DNA of 64,000 nucleotides, from contig CAITYM010000078.1 in NCBI GenBank assembly GCA_903896615.1, positions 62,001 to 126,000 of the forward strand, given 5' to 3'. A program made the position numbers and the translations under genes. Source of the DNA: an uncultured Burkholderiales bacterium. Its GTDB lineage: Bacteria; Pseudomonadota; Gammaproteobacteria; Burkholderiales; Burkholderiaceae_C. The notes under the pieces are model-generated. The model made no database searches. It was not told the DNA's origin and was given only the letters and a program-made list of their open reading frames with translations. How positions within the stretch are numbered: the stretch's first letter is position 1; every line of letters begins with the position of its first letter. Below, piece by piece: positions 59,964 to 64,000 of this stretch.

Positions 59964-61070
59964 ATGATTATCCTAAAAGCTACCCAGGAAACTTTAATCA
60001 ACGCCATTCAATCAGTTTCTGGAATCGTTGAGAAAAGACATACTCAACCTATCCTTGCTAATCTTTTTATTAAAAAAGAAGGTAACAACATTGACCTTTT
60101 AGCAAGTGATATGGAAATTCAAATACAAGCTAAAACACAATTTGATGGAGATAGCTCGTCTTTTTCTATTACTGTTGGAGCAAGAAAATTAATAGATATT
60201 TTGAGAGCTTTACCATCAGACCAATTAGTTACATTGGAAACGAACCAAAATAAAATTATTTTGAAAGGTGGCAAAAGCAAATTTACTCTTCAAACAATGC
60301 CAGCTGAGGATTACCCTTTAATTAAAGAATCAACGAGTTTAGGTTCTGTTTTTAGTATTCCTCAGAAAACTTTAAAGAAACTTTTACAACAAGTTTCTTT
60401 TTCCATGGCCGTTCATGACATCAGGTATTATTTAAATGGAATTTTGTTTGTTGCTGAAAATAATACGTTGAGCCTTGTAGCAACAGATGGACATAGACTA
60501 GCTTTTGCTTCATCAGTTTTAGATCATGAGGTCCCAAAGCAAGAGGTTATCCTTCCCAGGAAAACTGTAATTGAACTATTACGCTTGCTAAGCGATTCTG
60601 AGGGTTCAATTGATATGCAATTTGCTGCCAATCAAGCTAAATTCACGTTTGCAAATTTAACTTTTATTACTAAATTAGTAGAAGGTAAATTTCCTGATTA
60701 CAACCGTGTTATTCCTAAAGGCAACAAAAATGAAATTATCTTGGGAAGAGAGCCTCTCTTGCACTGTTTGCAACGAACAGCTATTCTTACAAGTGATAAA
60801 TTTAAAGGCGTAAGATTAAATATTGAACCCGGTGTTTTGCGCGTTGCTTCTAGCAATTCAGAACAAGAAGAAGCGGTTGATGAATTAGATATCAATTATT
60901 CAGGAAATGCTATTGAAATAGGTTTCAACGTTACTTATCTTATCGATGTATTAAATAATATGAGCCAAGAAATGGTTCGCTTTGATCTTCCTGATTCAAA
61001 TAGTTCAGCTTTAATTACTATGCCTGACTCCGAGACGTTCAAGTATGTTGTTATGCCTATGAGAATTTAA
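59964..61070 (+). CDS. dnaN: DNA polymerase III beta subunit (sliding clamp)
   Basis: The ring clamp that tethers the polymerase to DNA. It has three repeats of the clamp fold across 368 residues, with VEKRHTQPILANLFI near the start, DIRYYLNGILF in the middle and ATDGHRLAF as a typical motif; it ends in KYVVMPMRI. GAGG lies a few bases before the ATG. It is between dnaA and gyrB as in most bacteria. Confidence 0.98.
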   Translation: MIILKATQETLINAIQSVSGIVEKRHTQPILANLFIKKEGNNIDLLASDMEIQIQAKTQFDGDSSSFSITVGARKLIDILRALPSDQLVTLETNQNKIILKGGKSKFTLQTMPAEDYPLIKESTSLGSVFSIPQKTLKKLLQQVSFSMAVHDIRYYLNGILFVAENNTLSLVATDGHRLAFASSVLDHEVPKQEVILPRKTVIELLRLLSDSEGSIDMQFAANQAKFTFANLTFITKLVEGKFPDYNRVIPKGNKNEIILGREPLLHCLQRTAILTSDKFKGVRLNIEPGVLRVASSNSEQEEAVDELDINYSGNAIEIGFNVTYLIDVLNNMSQEMVRFDLPDSNSSALITMPDSETFKYVVMPMRI

Positions 61071-63662
<2,592 letters not shown>

Positions 63663-63666
63663 TGGA

Positions 63667-63696
63667 AATTTAGCGTTTAGTTTTTTACGCTAAATT
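63667..63696. terminator. hairpin between gyrB and pirin gene
   Basis: AATTTAGCGT (63667-63676) and ACGCTAAATT (63687-63696) form a perfect 10-bp stem; the ten-base loop contains a six-T run, and the right arm covers the pirin gene's end. It probably separates the convergent genes, though the T-run is in the loop rather than after the stem. Confidence 0.45.
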
Positions 63697-64000
63697 ACCA
63701 TTTCTAAAATCCTCTACTGCTTGGATGATTTGCTCTTTTGTATTCATTACAAATGGGCCATATTGGACTATGCTTTCCCCTAATGGCTTTCCTGCTATAA
63801 CGATGAGTCTCGCCATACCCGCTGTTTTAATTTTCAGCAAATCACTATCGTTACTTAGAATACCCATTTCTTCTTTCTTTACGACATTTGATTTAGACCC
63901 ATCACTAACGGTGATTTCACCCTCGTACACATATAAAAAAGCATTACTTGTTTTTGGGATTACTTCTTCAAAAGAAGCTCCAGTATCTTTATTAAAGTGA
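63685..64000 (-). CDS. pirin family protein, C-terminal part (truncated by window edge)
   Basis: The 105 codons visible (5' end outside the window) match the C-terminal cupin of pirin-like proteins: SFEEVIPKTSNAFLYVYEGEI, then MARLIVIAGKPLGESIVQYGPFVMNTKEQIIQAVEDFRNG. Pirins are bicupin metal proteins, some with quercetinase activity or transcription-related roles; the function here is unknown. The frame stays open to the end of the sequence, so the start is not in view. Confidence 0.88.
   Translation of the reverse strand, partial: HFNKDTGASFEEVIPKTSNAFLYVYEGEITVSDGSKSNVVKKEEMGILSNDSDLLKIKTAGMARLIVIAGKPLGESIVQYGPFVMNTKEQIIQAVEDFRNGNLA

Overview
The window is a core-chromosome segment of a low-GC Burkholderiales-like betaproteobacterium. 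Three things point there: methionine synthase split into two genes, a TorF-type porin next to a P-II gene, and the adjacent sets waaF/zinc-finger/ilvE, mreBCD-mrdA/gatCAB and metXW. I cannot fix genus or family. The replication origin lies at the right end: rpmH and the genes to its left run on the minus strand, while dnaA-dnaN-gyrB run on the plus strand, with consensus DnaA boxes on both sides of and inside dnaA. I saw no prophage, transposon, CRISPR array, rRNA or complete tRNA.

Layout. 0-4 kb: minus-strand run hemJ, VanZ-like, 2Fe-2S ferredoxin, alpha/beta hydrolase, dacC, divergent from hemB. 5-10 kb: catabolic enzymes (dienelactone hydrolase, chromene-carboxylate isomerase-like protein, SDR, GMC oxidoreductase) and a TauE/SafE transporter. 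10-15 kb: cell-shape genes mreB-mreC-mreD-mrdA. 15-18.5 kb: gatCAB. 18.5-24.6 kb: pyrE/xth divergent pair, 3-hydroxybutyrate dehydrogenase, trhO, M48 protease, AmpG-like permease. 24.8-26.9 kb: OmpR-type two-component system. 27-34.4 kb: waaF, zinc-finger gene, ilvE, a small membrane protein, radA, an LplT-like MFS protein, ssb, galM. 34.5-40 kb: P-II gene, TorF-like porin and split metH. 40-42.3 kb: a 48-residue membrane protein and pckG. 42.4-51 kb: lptD-surA-ksgA, amgK, rsmE, metXW. 51.4-58 kb: an RRM protein, then lptC, kdsC, kdsD, mnmE, yidC, yidD, rnpA and rpmH. 58-64 kb: dnaA, dnaN, gyrB and a truncated pirin gene.

Functional themes are envelope building (mre/mrdA, dacC, lptD/lptC, surA, kdsC/kdsD, waaF, yidC, ampG/amgK recycling), translation quality (gatCAB, trhO, mnmE, rsmE, ksgA), methionine supply (metXW, split metH) and replication/repair (dnaA, dnaN, gyrB, ssb, radA, xth). 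Several usual neighbours are absent from their expected places: amtB beside the P-II gene, pdxA between surA and ksgA, murU beside amgK, rodA after mrdA, and lptAB after lptC.

I found no convincing new multi-gene system. The most unusual signals are small regulatory structures. Two hairpins bury the Shine-Dalgarno sequence (RRM gene and metH second half). A 12-bp palindrome supplies ribosome-binding sites to two divergent genes at once. A three-codon leader frame overlaps the start of the metH first half. A CTA-repeat tract next to an AT-rich stretch in the dnaA-dnaN gap matches the orientation of a DnaA-trio element.
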